A DNA stretch of 64,000 nucleotides from Pyxicephalus adspersus (Eukaryota > Chordata > Amphibia > Anura > Pyxicephalidae): NCBI RefSeq assembly GCF_032062135.1, contig NC_092858.1, forward strand, positions 168,822,198 through 168,886,197, written 5' to 3'. Within the stretch, counting starts at the first letter, position 1; each line of letters opens with the position of its first letter. Position numbers and translations under genes: made by a program. Below are positions 35,349 to 47,290 of the stretch, one piece after another. A model generated the notes under the pieces. The model ran no database searches and had not been told where the DNA came from. It worked only from the letters and a program-made list of their open reading frames with translations.

Positions 35349-35589
35349 CAGGCATGGGCAAACTACGGCCCGCGGTTCATATACCGCCCATTGGGGGATG
35401 GTTCTCCAGCCCTTGTTGTTCCCCGACTCTGACCTTGCGATGGAAGAGTGGGCGGGGTTATGCCATCATGACATCATGATCAGGGGCGTCATGATGACAT
35501 AACCCCACCCACTCTACCATCAACCCGGCCCCCCTGGCAAATTTTTTTTCAGATTGTGGTCCCTGACTAAAAAAGTTTGCCCACCCCTG
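35349..35589. mobile_element. Non-autonomous hAT element, 241 bp
   Basis: Ends CAGGCATGGGCAAACT and AGTTTGCCCACCCCTG are inverted (two mismatches). The flanking 8-mers GTCCAACC (35341-35348) and GTCCAATC (35590-35597) differ at one base, as expected of an aged 8-bp target duplication. The interior carries an inverted repeat: GGGGTTATGCCATCATGACA against TGTCATCATGACGCC-type sequence. Confidence 0.9.
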
Positions 35590-35597
35590 GTCCAATC

Positions 35598-36397
35598 ATT
35601 GTGAACCAAATATGCCAAAGCCTCCCTCCCCCTGAGGTGTGGAGCCCCATCTTTAGTGGTGACCGAAAGTTAAAAGTCCCAGATGAGTCTTTCATTTCGT
35701 TATCTGGAACAATCCAGCTTTTACATAAAATATAAACTTAAGGTCTCTGTGAAGGGCTAATCAGTTAGTGGGCAGTTGTGTGGCATTTCAATATTAATGG
35801 GTGAAACATCTAATAAGCTGTATGATATCCACTCAAAGGATTAATCCATTCTGGTTCTAAATATAAAGCTGAAGGTTGTAAACATGTTTTCATATATGAT
35901 ATTTTACCTGAAGAAGTAAATCTCCTGTGCAACACGTTGAAATCCAATCACCATTTTAAACTGTTGTAACCATTAAACCTTGGGCTTAATGCTATGTTCA
36001 TTTTTCATATAGCTGTACTGTGTTGTATCATTTATTAAAGAAATGTATAAGATGTTTTAACGATTTATATTGGAATGCCACACAACTCCTTACTTTCGGA
36101 GTAGCCCCTTTACAGGGACCATCTTTAATGTTAATATTGATTATATTATGAGGTGGCTTATGTTACGTTAATTAGCGAATAAATGATTAACTTTCTTTCT
36201 ATTTCAATGTTTTACAGAAAATAAATAACAAGTGGTGTTGGAACATTTCTATAAAAGTTTGTGTTTGCCTGGAGTGTAGGTAAACTTATTTTCAGCTTGT
36301 GCACCAAGCAAAACCTCAATAGAGTGGACCAGCATAGAGTATTTGAGCAGCAAATGTTTCTTGCAGCTCACTACTGTCTTTTAATGTCAGACACAAT
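35598..36397. other. Spacer, no gene seen
   Basis: Includes CCTGAAGAAG...CAACACGTTG at 35908-35941, a variant of the motif at 3466. AT-rich otherwise. Confidence 0.6.
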
Positions 36398-36622
36398 GGC
36401 CCTAATTTCTTAAAGCTCTCCAAGACTGAGAAAGATAGACCATCATGGGAGAACCTGGGTGATCCATCAAACCTAGAATGTATTTGGTCCAGGATTGAAA
36501 ACATTTACCAACTATTAGCAAATGAGTTTGTACGAAATCTATTGCAGGTTTGCTGGATCACCCAGGTTCTCCTATGATAGTCTATCTTTCTCAGTCTTGG
36601 AGAGCTTTAATAAATTAGACCC
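36398..36622. mobile_element. Palindromic MITE-like element, family L, larger copy
   Basis: Left GGCCCTAATTTCTTAAAGC and right CTTTAATAAATTAGACCC ends are inverted, continuing through CTCTCCAAGACTGAGAAAG and AACCTGGGTGATCCA on both arms. The arms are about 90 bp each. The flanking triplet AAT is present on both sides (36395-36397, 36623-36625). Confidence 0.85.
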
Positions 36623-36961
36623 AATGTGTTTATTAAGGAAATATTTCAGGGAACCTTCCCTTTTGTCAGTGGGCTACATAATTAGTATCTGTATATAATG
36701 GAGGTGGGTGTTACACTTGTAGTCTTAGCTCTCCTACAGCACAGCACAATGGGGTGGCTACAAAAAAAGACACATAGCATGAATTGTAGCCATAGACATT
36801 AAGGATATGCAACTCTCTTAAAAGGATAGAGAATTAAGGGAAGATTAGAAAGAGATTTATGAGGACTCATTGAACCCATATTTTACAACAAGGAATAATT
36901 TTATTATTAAGGTATAAAACAGATATGTTTTTGTTTTATTTTAGTGACACTTATGTGACGT
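36623..36961. other. Spacer, no gene seen
   Basis: Short AT-rich interval between two dispersed repeats. Confidence 0.6.
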
Positions 36962-37163
36962 AAAAGTACAGAACTGCACTATTAATCTTTATGGCCATTC
37001 CAAGGTCACACTAATTAAAGCTGATTTCATACGTCTGAGCTTTTGCTGAGAAAACATCAACTTATGCCTGAAAAGTGTAACTGAGAAAAGTTAATAGATA
37101 CACAGTCGGTAAATCATTAGGAAGCTATTTTTAGGCTTTGATAAGAGCTCAGCAACACACAAA
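36962..37163 (+). repeat. Dispersed repeat H, copy 2
   Basis: Aligns with 32252-32455 with scattered changes and a few small gaps. Same orientation. Confidence 0.75.
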
Positions 37164-38261
37164 ACACAGCTAGGCTAGTTTGCAGACCTGAGAATTGAAC
37201 AGAATTCTTGCCAGGGGTAAATTGGGTCTAAGCAGTCCGGGCATGCAGAGTTGCTGTGTTTGCCAAGGTTCACAAATGCTCTGAACCATTAACAATAATA
37301 AACATTGGGGGTCAATATCTGCAAGCAAAATTACTATTGGATTACCAAAGATGTTGAGGGCCAATTGTACTAACTCTGCCGGTATAAAACTGTAGTTCTC
37401 CTTTTAAAATTGAAAGACAGAATAATTATTCAGTAATAAATTATTTGGGAACTAGTTCAGTCTTCTCCATAAAGATCACTAAACATATCAATGTCCATTA
37501 GGCCACCCAACCACAGCTGTTAGCAGCCTACAGACGCTCCTCCTCCATACCATGCAGTTTAAACATGTATTTTCAACCTCCACCGCATTCACCTTCTGTG
37601 TCATTAAGATGAGTGCAGTTGAGGTTAAAGTTTTTTGCAGTTCATTGTTTTGAGGAAGTTGATCCAAAAGCAATCAAAACTAGGTGCTTTCCAAGTGCTG
37701 TGAGCTGCAGTTGAAGAATGTTGCGTTCAATTCAATGGAAGCTGCTCAGGGGTGGGCAGAAGCTATATGTTGTGTTCAGCAACCCATTGCCTCAATCCAT
37801 CCCAATCACCTGCACAAAGTGGTTCCCAAAACGCTCCCCGGTCAAATGTGAATGGGTGAGAGGGCATTTGAGCCTGCCCAGAGCACATCGCTCAACCACA
37901 GGTCAGAAATTAGCTATAAAGTATGCTTGTAAAACATTTTTAAGTTTCTGGAAAAGGAAAAAAAAGTCCAAAATATAACTGTTGTTCCAGCAACAAGAGG
38001 TAAGGGAAAATCTTCCCACAAGGAGAACTGTTTTGGGGACCACTAATATGGGAATTACCCCCACTTAATTTCTGTTGGGAAACGTCCCCAATGGTACATT
38101 TACCAAAAAAAATAACCTGATGGTTTTAAATCCTACTTGGCAATTGCAAGTAGGCCCTTCCCCACGGGCACTGTTTGGGGGCCCCTGTTTAGAACAGTCA
38201 ACGTTCATCAGTTACCCCAAGTGTAACTTTATTGGCCGCTGCAATATACAGAGGTAACAGA
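37164..38261. other. Spacer, no gene seen
   Basis: Contains CACCGCATTCACCTTCTGTG (about 37580) and similar words that read like an old dispersed repeat. No protein family. Confidence 0.5.
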
Positions 38262-38405
38262 AAAGAAAGGCAGGGGGACTCTGATGTAAAGAGCAGATTG
38301 TGATGTAAAGGAAGGATTTTTCTGAGATGGTGAAGGGACTTTTGATGTGAACAAGGGTGGCTCCTGATGTGAAGAGGGAACTACAATGTAAAGAGGGACT
38401 CCTCA
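38262..38405 (+). repeat. Degenerate tandem array, about 20-bp unit
   Basis: Units near GACTCCTGATGTGAAGAGG, e.g. GACTCTGATGTAAAGAG, CTCCTGATGTGAAGAGG and CTACAATGTAAAGAGG. Around seven diverged copies. Confidence 0.75.
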
Positions 38406-38703
38406 TGTGACATAGTATATACTAAATGGTACTGGCATGGTTAAACCCTGTGGCCCTGTGGTGGCTGTGCGGAGTTACAGCAGAAGGAGGCACAAATTCT
38501 GCATAAGGGCTCACAAGTCCATAGATATACCACTGACCCCTTATCTATTAATACTTTCAATTATATATAGCGTTCAGGGGTCAAAGTTTGATATTGTTTA
38601 GAACACCGCCCCTCACTTTTTTTATGGTCTGTGTGCCATTTAATTCTCTTTAAAGTAATAGAAAGTAGCTATTACAAAGTTAGATGTTGTCCACCATCAT
38701 GAT

Positions 38704-39371
38704 TAGGGCCGGATTAAGACCGTTAGAGGCCCTAAGCACTTTTTGGATTTTGGTGCCTCCATATATATGTAATTCAAAATATAAACAATAACAAACTATA
38801 AAATCCATTTTATTTATTGAAATTAAACAAAACTTAGAGTAAGATGGAAAATAATGTTTATTTTTGTATACTTCCACTTTATTTGTCTTTGAAAAGTTTT
38901 CTCCCACTTTTTTAATTGCAAAATCTGTGACCAGATCCTCAAAACTAATCTTATGTAAAACATCTACTTCTATAGTTAATAGAGATAAGGCATCCAGCCT
39001 GCCTTGTTGCATAGATGTTCTGATGGGATTTTTAATATACTTCAACTGAGAAAATGAACGCTCAGCTGAGCAATTTGTGACCATTCATGTTAAAAATATA
39101 CAAAAGCCAATGTCCACATTTGGAAAGGCACACTCAATATTGTCTTCTACAATTATTTTTCCTCTCTCTCTGAGTGCTCTTATTGAATATACCTGTATTT
39201 ATTTTTTTCATGGGGGGCTCCTTTTGCAGATCCTGGTTCAGCACCATTTGCAATATTGTACCATATGGCCCATTGACCACGGTAAATTCAGCTATGGAAA
39301 ATTTATGTGGTGCCCCTTCCCTTGATGCCCTAAGCACGTGCTTATTTTGTTAAATGGGTAATTCACCTCTG
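38704..39371 (-). mobile_element. Internally deleted hAT transposon with exact 8-bp TSD
   Basis: Flanked by ATCATGAT at 38696-38703 and again at 39372-39379. Left end TAGGGCCGGATTAAG. The right end, read inverted, is CAGAGGTGAATTACCC. Both ends carry CCCTAAGCAC subterminally. Inside, on the minus strand, is the C-terminal dimerisation domain of a hAT transposase. The 668-bp length leaves no room for the rest of the protein. Confidence 0.9.
38877..39150 (-). pseudogene. hAT transposase C-terminal fragment
   Basis: Reads FPNVDIGFCIFLT, an in-frame TGA, then MVTNCSAERSFSQLKYIKN, then RLDALSLLTIEVDVL and DLVTDFAIKK. The CSAERSFS..K.IKN...RL..L.LL.IE pattern is the hAT family dimerisation domain. 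The stop and the missing N-terminal part (zinc finger, DDE core) make it non-functional. The remaining 3' frame runs into element terminal sequence. Confidence 0.9.
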
Positions 39372-40261
39372 ATCATGATTCGTGAGACATCATTAGTGTC
39401 TTGGAAAGTTGTATCTTCAGCATTACAGAATAAATTTAGTTGAAAGTGACCATTACTAGGTACACCATTTCCTGAATATGGGAGGACCTCCTCACCTCTC
39501 AAGTAGTTCCTATTGTCTTCACTTTAAGAACTCCATTCTCATCTTGCTTAGGTTACAATTGTATCATTTTGGATTTCCAATCACTTTCTGTTCCGTGGAC
39601 AAGAAAAGAGAAGAAATCTCCCCAGCAGGAACACAAACTGAAATAAAAAACATTCTATTCATTCCTCTCTTTACCCAAAACTAAACATATCTTCCTATAG
39701 AGTCATTTTATAGAGCAATGCTGATGCAAAAGTTCTGTAACATAAAAATGATCAGTTCTTCTGATTACTGGGCTTTATCTGAATGATTGGCATTTAGTTG
39801 CTGTTTGGCACAGGCTCACCCCACCCACATATTTTGTTAATTATCCCATGCATGAAGCTGCTCTGTTCCTGCTCCCAGGCTGATAATTACAGAATATGAG
39901 TGAGCAAGGAATTTATACCTAATACATCAGAAGTTATTTCCCGGGCACAGCTCCATCAAGAATCATAGTTACACAGCAAAAATAAAAACAAACCTGCCCC
40001 CGCTCAAAGCTTTTATGATCTGCTGAAAATGTGAAAAGATTTATATAATGGCAACTTGTTACACATTATCCTATGAACATACAGTGTGTCATTATTAGTT
40101 TTCAAAGAATCTTTTACAACATATTTCCCACCAGTCCAATGGGGGTGGTGGAACAATGGGTCTCTGATCTTTTTTAGGTGAGCAATTGTATGTTGTATTG
40201 TAGAAACCCAGAAAATTAATTCAATTATTAGCAGTATATTGTATAATAGGTAAATTTAAAA
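39372..40261. other. Spacer, possible conserved non-coding DNA
   Basis: 39750-40060 is low in repeats, with TTAATTA, TAATTA and TTTATGA words and balanced composition. Nothing coding. Conservation cannot be judged from one genome. Confidence 0.4.
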
Positions 40262-42290
40262 TAATGATACTATGGGTTCCAGGTTTTTCAGCACTGCCCA
40301 CTGACACTTGAGGTTGTAGACACTGATTCCCCAGGATTCTACATTACTAAGCTCTGACACTTGAGGTTCCATAACAAAGACCCTGTGACCCTTGGGGTTC
40401 CCCAACACTGACCCTCTGGACATTTGGGATGCTACAAGACTGAGCTGTGATGCTTGGGGTTTTACCTTATTGCCCCACTTGCATTTAGGGTTTAACAACA
40501 CTGAACACCCTAACACTTAAGTTTCCAGAACTTTTCAGATCCTACAATACTGAGCTCTGACTTTTGGGATTCTCCAACAGTAACTCTGTGACACTTGGGG
40601 TTCCCTAACACTGATCCTCTGGACATTTAGGATCCTACATTTCAGAGCTCTGGCACTTTCCTTATATTGCCCCACTGACACTTGGGGTTTAATAACACTG
40701 AACCTCTAACACGTAAACATCCACAGCATTTGGGATCCTAGAATACCAAACCCTGACACTTGGAATTCCCCAAGTGACACTGGGGGTTCTCCAACACTGA
40801 CCCCTTGACACCTGGGATCCTACAATACTGAGCTCAGACACTTATAACATATTGGCCCCTTTAGGGTTCCACAACACTGCCACACTGACACTCGACATCT
40901 GACAGAACAGAACAGGTGACTTTATTTGGAAATTTACCCTCACCTATTGTCCCAGTGGCCCCCAATAAACAATGGAAGGTATTAATCTTCCAAGCAAAGA
41001 CACAGAAAGCAAGAAACCCTGAAGAGCTTTAATCTTTCACTACTTTATCTAAAACTATACCCATAACTATACTATACCCAACACAGCTGGTGTTTCAGAC
41101 CACTAATCCTCTATCACTTGTGGTTACTCAACACTGACTCATCAACACTTGCAGTTCTAGGACACTAACACACTTGGAGTTCTGCAACACTAACACACGG
41201 GACTTCACAAGACAAAAGCCTTGACAGCTGAGATTCCAGAATAAAAACCGTCTGACAATAGGGGATAGTAATGATTTACAATGTTTGATGTTCCGAAGAA
41301 CTTTACCACTGACTATTGGGGGTTTCAAAACACTGACATCTGAGGTTTTACTACACCTAACTACTTACAGTATGTCCAACCCACTGTATTTTGCAGCTTC
41401 ACGACACTTGCGTTATTGACACATAAAGTCTTGCAACATTAATGCCTGAAATTTCAAAACATGGAGATCTATTTATAGTTGGTGTTCCAGAGTTCCAAAG
41501 CATTGCCCCTAATGGTACCAGAGTACTGAGCCACTAAGACTTGAGGTACCATAACACTGATCTGTTAAATATCGGGTGAATGCTTGATATCCATAAGCCA
41601 CTAAACCAGAGTATTGACAATTTGCAAAACTGATGCCATTAAACAAATACCTTGTGTTTCTTAACCCTTGTTTCTCAACAAGGTTCCTCCAGAGGTTGCT
41701 AGGAGTTCCTTAGCTATGAGCAGTTTGTGCCTCCCAGGTCAGTTACCACTGACATCAATATTATTTTTGGCTATCTGTAAGGCTGACATTCTTCCCAATG
41801 ACCAACAATGTAAGAAGCATTCTTTCTCCTGACCACCATATTAATATACTGTGTGTATAGTAAATATAGGATGAGTTTCATGAAGGCCTGAAAGTTATTT
41901 CAACTCCTTTTTCAACATTGAACTATTGAGTTGGTGTTTAGATTACTGACCACGGGCACACAGGGTTTCAAAGCCCTGGCTGTTGACACCGGGGTTCCTA
42001 AACACAAGACTTTTCATAATTACATTTCCACAGAACCAAGCCTCCAATGCTCAGGGTTTTGGGTTTGGACAATGACCAGCTGAGACTTGTGGTCTACACT
42101 ATACACTAAACATAGACCAGCATAGAATGACTAAACATAGACTGGTGACTGGGTATGGGGACTGAAGACTAACACTTCGACTTCCTTTACACTGAAGCAT
42201 GAGGCTTTCATAACACTGAACCATTGACAGTTGAGGTTCTAGATCACTGACTCACTGACACATTAACATGTATATGTAATAAATAAATAA
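40262..42290. repeat. 2-kb degenerate tandem region
   Basis: Irregular repeats built on ACACTTGGGGTTCC, CAACACTGA and (A/C)CCTCTGACAC, about 35-45 bases apart, interrupted by unique pieces and by repeat G at 41670. Divergence is high. It reads as an ancient minisatellite. Confidence 0.75.
41670..41850 (+). repeat. Dispersed repeat G, copy 2
   Basis: Begins GTTTCTCAACAAGGTTCC and CTAGGAGTTCCTTAGC, then TTTTTGGCTATC and CATTCTTCCCAATGACC. It has lost its 3' end. Confidence 0.75.
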
Positions 42291-44592
42291 ATATCAGTTT
42301 CTTTATAACACAGAGTGCTGAGGTTATTCAGTGTAAGGATGAGTAAGAACATACAACAGATGTCTCTGCTTACTGATCAGACTGTAATACATCACTATAA
42401 CATTATTACACATCACATTTTACTTCCAGCAATGGTAAAAAAGGAAATTGTGCCACTGACTTACTGCAGATTTTATGTACCTCTATGCACAGTAAAGAGT
42501 TGGTATACTATACCAAAGCACCTCCTTATACCACCCAAATGTCCCTGGTTTGGAGGGACTGTCCCTCTTCATGCTTCCCAACTGTCTCTAATTTGGAGGG
42601 ACTGTCTCTCTTCATACCTCCTTTAGGACTGTCTCTCTTTTGGATCTATGTCTCTCTGGTCCTTTTACCACCTCAGTTGCCCATCTTTTTTTGGGGAGGA
42701 TATATACACGTTTATTCAAAATGTATTCTGTAACTATTACAAAGTCTAATTTTACATTAAACCTTCATCCAGCCTCAAATGTTTTCCATTTGGTAATATG
42801 AAAAGCTAATATAAAGGAAACATAGTTCTAAAACTTTTAACCTATTAATTTATATGTTCCAAAAATGGCAGGGGCGTGTCATTTGCTTACGAGAGATATG
42901 AGAAGATTTAAAGGGCAGTTTACTTAATGGATGAGTTTGAATGTTACCATTTGACATTTTTTTGATTGAATCCTGAAGAGTGTGATCCTGAAAACAAAAA
43001 CCCTAGTGGCAAAAAAGTGAAGGGGCAAAAACTCCACACTGGGGGTGCTTTATGGTCCCTTCTCTAAACAGAAAGGGCCACACGTTCCCTGACCCCCAGG
43101 GCATAACGCTCCTTACAGGGGCAAAGTACTAGGCCCACCTCGTCGAAACCAAATGGACCATACCATGCCCGCCTATCCATAACCAGCCAGGTCCCATTCT
43201 CTATGGGTTTGACATATGCCTGCCCACCAGGTACTTGGGCTGGGAACTCTCCTGAAGAGAGACACCCAGTAATTGAGAGCTCACAACCAAAAGGCCGGTG
43301 AGCTTCCCTGATATCAAGGAAACCAGCACCCTCTATCAAAACAGTGACAACCATAAAACAAAACCAGTGGACATGACATACATATATACATAAAAAAATA
43401 ATACGCATAGTACATAAAACACTGGGCAAGATAAAAAATTGCCCATCTGTAGACAAGCTCACATGGAAAGCGGTGCGAAATAGTGAGAGAGGTGGTCGTT
43501 CCAATGTGTTATATTCAGAGTAGGGTCCCAATCCGCTGTGAATTATGGTACCCCTGGGTTGCTAAGCTAGGGGGACAACTCTCTCCAGGATTTGGTGCCT
43601 CTCAGACCCAGTGGACAGACCATGGGTTCAACGCTCATTACCAGTGGGATAGATTTCCTTTGGGGAGCACTTTCTCAGGGCAAGTCCCATGTGCCCCACC
43701 ACCAATTTACTCCAGTCTGGGTAGCTAAAGGGTACCTGTCCCCCAGTTTTGCTCTTATATTGTCATCTTTTGATCAGGCTAATGGGGACCACAGCTGGCT
43801 GTTTTGAGCATGTATTACAAAGGCTTGGTCCACTGTTCTCGCCATCAAGAAACCCACCATAACAATTGTTGTGCACCATACCTGGACTAGATGTAGCCAG
43901 CACTATTGGTAAATAAAATGGATACACTTACTAATGACTCATTTAACATTGTTCCCTATTAAAACATTGGCAAAGTCTGTAGGAACACAATGGAAAGGGT
44001 ATATACAGGCACCAGCTTGAAGTCATTGCAGCCTTGCAAACAATCACAGGTTACCAGAGACATTGCAGCAATGAAAACATTCTATAGATGCTGAGTCACC
44101 TAAGAGCAGGACATACGTGACGTCAGAAGCAAATGATAGGCAGAGGTGACATTGTAAACACATAACACTTTATAGCTAATATTGATTTTATATTTCATGT
44201 ATTTGCTAATTGCTTTGTTTTGTTATGGAGCAGTGGAAGCATGATTAGCTAAGGTAATAATATGCGGATATTGCTAAATACAGTCTAAGGTCATGGCCAG
44301 GTTTATATATAGCCAAACTACACCAAAATAACAATGCTACAAATAACCCACACCATTTCAATTAGGGTGACCACTGGGGATTTTGTATACCAATAGCCCA
44401 TCTACTATAGGAGGTGGCAATATACTTAACTTTCTGGTGGAAAGGCAGCTCTCCGATGGCTGCAAATAATCACTTGGCCCTTGAAAGGTTGAATACCTGT
44501 TTTGCAATGGTTTTTCCCACCTGTTTTATGTTCTGAATTGTTGGGGGAACCACAGTGTCCAAGGGGTAAGCTGTTAACCCATGCACTCAACT
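42291..44592. other. Spacer with one unexplained 155-residue frame
   Basis: The minus frame at 43064-43531 contains a hydrophobic signal-like stretch (residues about 42-63) followed by a Gly/Pro/Trp-containing part (GGQAYVKPIENGTWLVMDRR). No homologue is recognised, and no splice partner or promoter was found. It may be a fragment of a retroelement or a chance frame. Confidence 0.4.
42545..42650 (-). repeat. 43-bp tandem repeat, inverted relative to 33947
   Basis: TTTGGAGGGACTGTCCCTC occurs at 42549 and again 43 bases on, with CTTCATGCTTCCCAACTGTC between. A third partial unit follows. It is the reverse complement of the 33947 unit. Confidence 0.85.
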
Positions 44593-44786
44593 GAGAAATT
44601 GGTGTTCCATACACCCAATGGGGAAGCTGGTATTTCACACATCCAATGGTGAAGTTAGTATTCTATACACCCAACGGGGAAGTTGGTATTCCGTGCACCC
44701 AACTGGGAAGCTGGCATTTCATACACCCAATGGGGAAGTTGGCATCCCATACACCCAATGGGGAAGTTGGTATTCCATACACTCAG
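44593..44786 (+). repeat. 28-bp minisatellite, about seven units
   Basis: Unit: GGGAAGTTGGTATTCC followed by ATACACCCAATG. The first and last units are partial. As 28 is not a multiple of three, the three frames rotate, producing overlapping open frames that are not genes. Confidence 0.95.
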
Positions 44787-47084
44787 AACTTTGGATTGCT
44801 TGCAATGGCCAGGGATAAGCAAAGAAGCAAGGGTAAGTATTGCCTTTGCTTTCAGCAGGTGTTCTTTGTGGGCAAGGGACCCAATGCTGTTAGGGTAACT
44901 TCAACCCCTTAATATATTACAATGAATAAAACTCCTATACAATACAAAAATAATAACTTTTTACTTAACCAAATGACAGTTGTGAGTTACAGAACTAGCA
45001 TTCTCAGCTTGTTCCAGTCCAGAATCATCATTCCTCCATAAGGTGTCATGGCTACAGCCATTGTGGACTCCAGGTTGTGGAGCTTCAACAGTCAAATGTT
45101 AATGATTACATGACCTTGCATGATCCATCGTAGCCAAAATGCAATACTGTGGATCAGGTTACATTTGGCTAAACAGTATGTCATCAGTTGGTAAGATCAT
45201 TGAATTTTCCAAACTTGTAAGCTTAAAGCCTTACTCCATTATTTAAAAGACATAACCCTTGTTTAGGTCCAAGGGGGATATAAAAAGCAAGTTTCTCTCA
45301 CTATTTGCAGGATCATTCTCCATGTACCTGTAAATGGTCCCTTGCAGCCTCTTCTATAAGACAACCCTGGGGCAAAAAAAAAAAAACTTAAAATTAGGAA
45401 CAATTTTTGTTCTTGGGTTTGGACCAAAAGGTTTAGATTGCCAGATGTAGGGAATTGTTACAGAAAAAGCACACACAAAATGTTTTTGTATCTAACTTCT
45501 TTTACTTGCACAACTTTTTCTTTTTCTTTTTTTTTTTTTTTGCGTATCTGGAACCTCTACTCACCCGTTTTCTTATCAAATATTTTTTTTTTTTTTTTTT
45601 GCTTGTGTTTGTGATGAATTTACTGTTACTGTTTTTTGACTACATGAATGCATTTATGTTCTAATAAACTGTAAATGTACACCATTGTTTTCTAAGAGTT
45701 GCTAGGAATGTAGTTACCCCTTAATAGAATACTAAAGAATTTTTTTCCTTTTTAAATGACCTGGACTCCTGGTGGAAACACTCTTTATGGTGCTAATTGT
45801 AATGGGTGATGGTGGGAGCACATGGAAAGGATTACTTTGCGTTATGTAAAATAGAGTTGTAAAACCATTCAGCCCCTTTAGGGATAGAGTTCTCCCTAAA
45901 CAATCAATGCCTGGGAAGAAGGATGAAAATTCTAGCCCCAAGATAATCGTCCAATGGAGTACAATTCAGTATCACTATGGTGGAAGGAGTAGGAGGTGTA
46001 GACAAAGGAGAAGAAACTTGCTGGGCAAACTTTTCCACCATCTCCTGGTGAGTCCTGGTACCCTGGGGGTAGGGAAGCTCTTTTTCTTTTATTAGTAGTG
46101 GTGATCCATACACAGCTTCATTAAAAGGCAGATTAAGACACTGTAGATCTGATTTGCAGACAATCAGCTTGTTTTTGAGGCACACATTTATTTATTGCCC
46201 AATTATTATGTGTTCAGCTGTTGATGGTAAATCCAGTTGAGTCGGTGTCTCTGTGTATTCAGCCACTGTATGATAATGTCTGCTCAGTACATATCTATGG
46301 GCCCCAGTGCAAAGTTTTTACCATAAATCCCACCACTTCCCACCTTGGTCATCATTTTTGTTTTATTTAGGTCTAGGCACCAGGGAGCACACAATGGGCC
46401 TGATTTATTAAATCTCTTTAAAACTGGAGAAGTTGGCAAATGTGTTCAATCTTTTTTTTTTATTGTAGTAAAGCCCTTTGACTTTGTATTCTTTCATGAC
46501 CCACACTCCAACAACCCAATCCAAGAAATATAAGCATAGATAACAGGTATATAAATTATTATCTCAGCCTGTGCTGTTTCTGGGGAATTTCCCTGACCTG
46601 TTATACAGTGACCCTTTGAAGGATCGGGGGAGTTCTGGAATATTTAGGATCTCAGATTACTCTGGTCCTTGTTCTCTATAATGCATTATGAAACTATTCT
46701 GGGACAATGTTCTTCTCTGCACAATAAACTAGACACAGATACTGTTATCTTTTTTATGCACTATTTTATGTTCTCTGACCTTCCTTACAGGTTTTTTATT
46801 TTTCTTACCTTGTGAAGGAGAACATATTCACTTAGCCACAAAGGTTGCATTTTTCACCAGGCTTCTTTTCCCAGTGGACCTGGAGGGGACCTTGTCTTGG
46901 CCTTTGTCAATCTGGACCCTCAGCAACTTGTAACTTCGCCGGTTGCTTACTGTTGTACACAGAGCCAAAAGAGGTGATCTCCCACCATTGGCTTCCTCTT
47001 CTTGGCTCAGAACCAAAGGAATAGTAGAAAAAGATCTCCTTTGCCGACTTCATTTACAACAATGAGCAGATGGTAAAGTTACAC
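44787..47084. other. Spacer with T-runs and MITE L fragment
   Basis: Poly-T runs at 45525-45541 and 45583-45600. 46395-46440 (GGGCCTGATTTATTAAA) is an end fragment of palindromic family L. The remaining frames show no domains. Confidence 0.6.
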
Positions 47085-47290
47085 TCATGGGTGGACTGCT
47101 GAGGGTCTTGTTAGGTCTAGGGGGGCTCCAGATATATGGTGGACTTGGGCTCAATATAAAGGTGGGGATTTGATTTAAAGGGGGGGTTCTTATGTATGGA
47201 GAAACTCTTGCTATAAAGAGGGTTTTAGGTTGGAAGGGTGGGATTCTCATGTTAAGGTAGGGTTCCTAAAAATAAGAGCAAATACTAAAG
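47085..47290 (+). repeat. Degenerate G-rich tandem array
   Basis: Loose repeats of about 28 bases built on AAAGGGGGGGTTCTTATGT and GGTGGGATTCTCATGTT. High divergence. Confidence 0.6.

Noticed and set aside
44618..44912. Three overlapping plus frames of 66-88 residues
   Set aside because: Rotated readings of a 28-bp tandem repeat.
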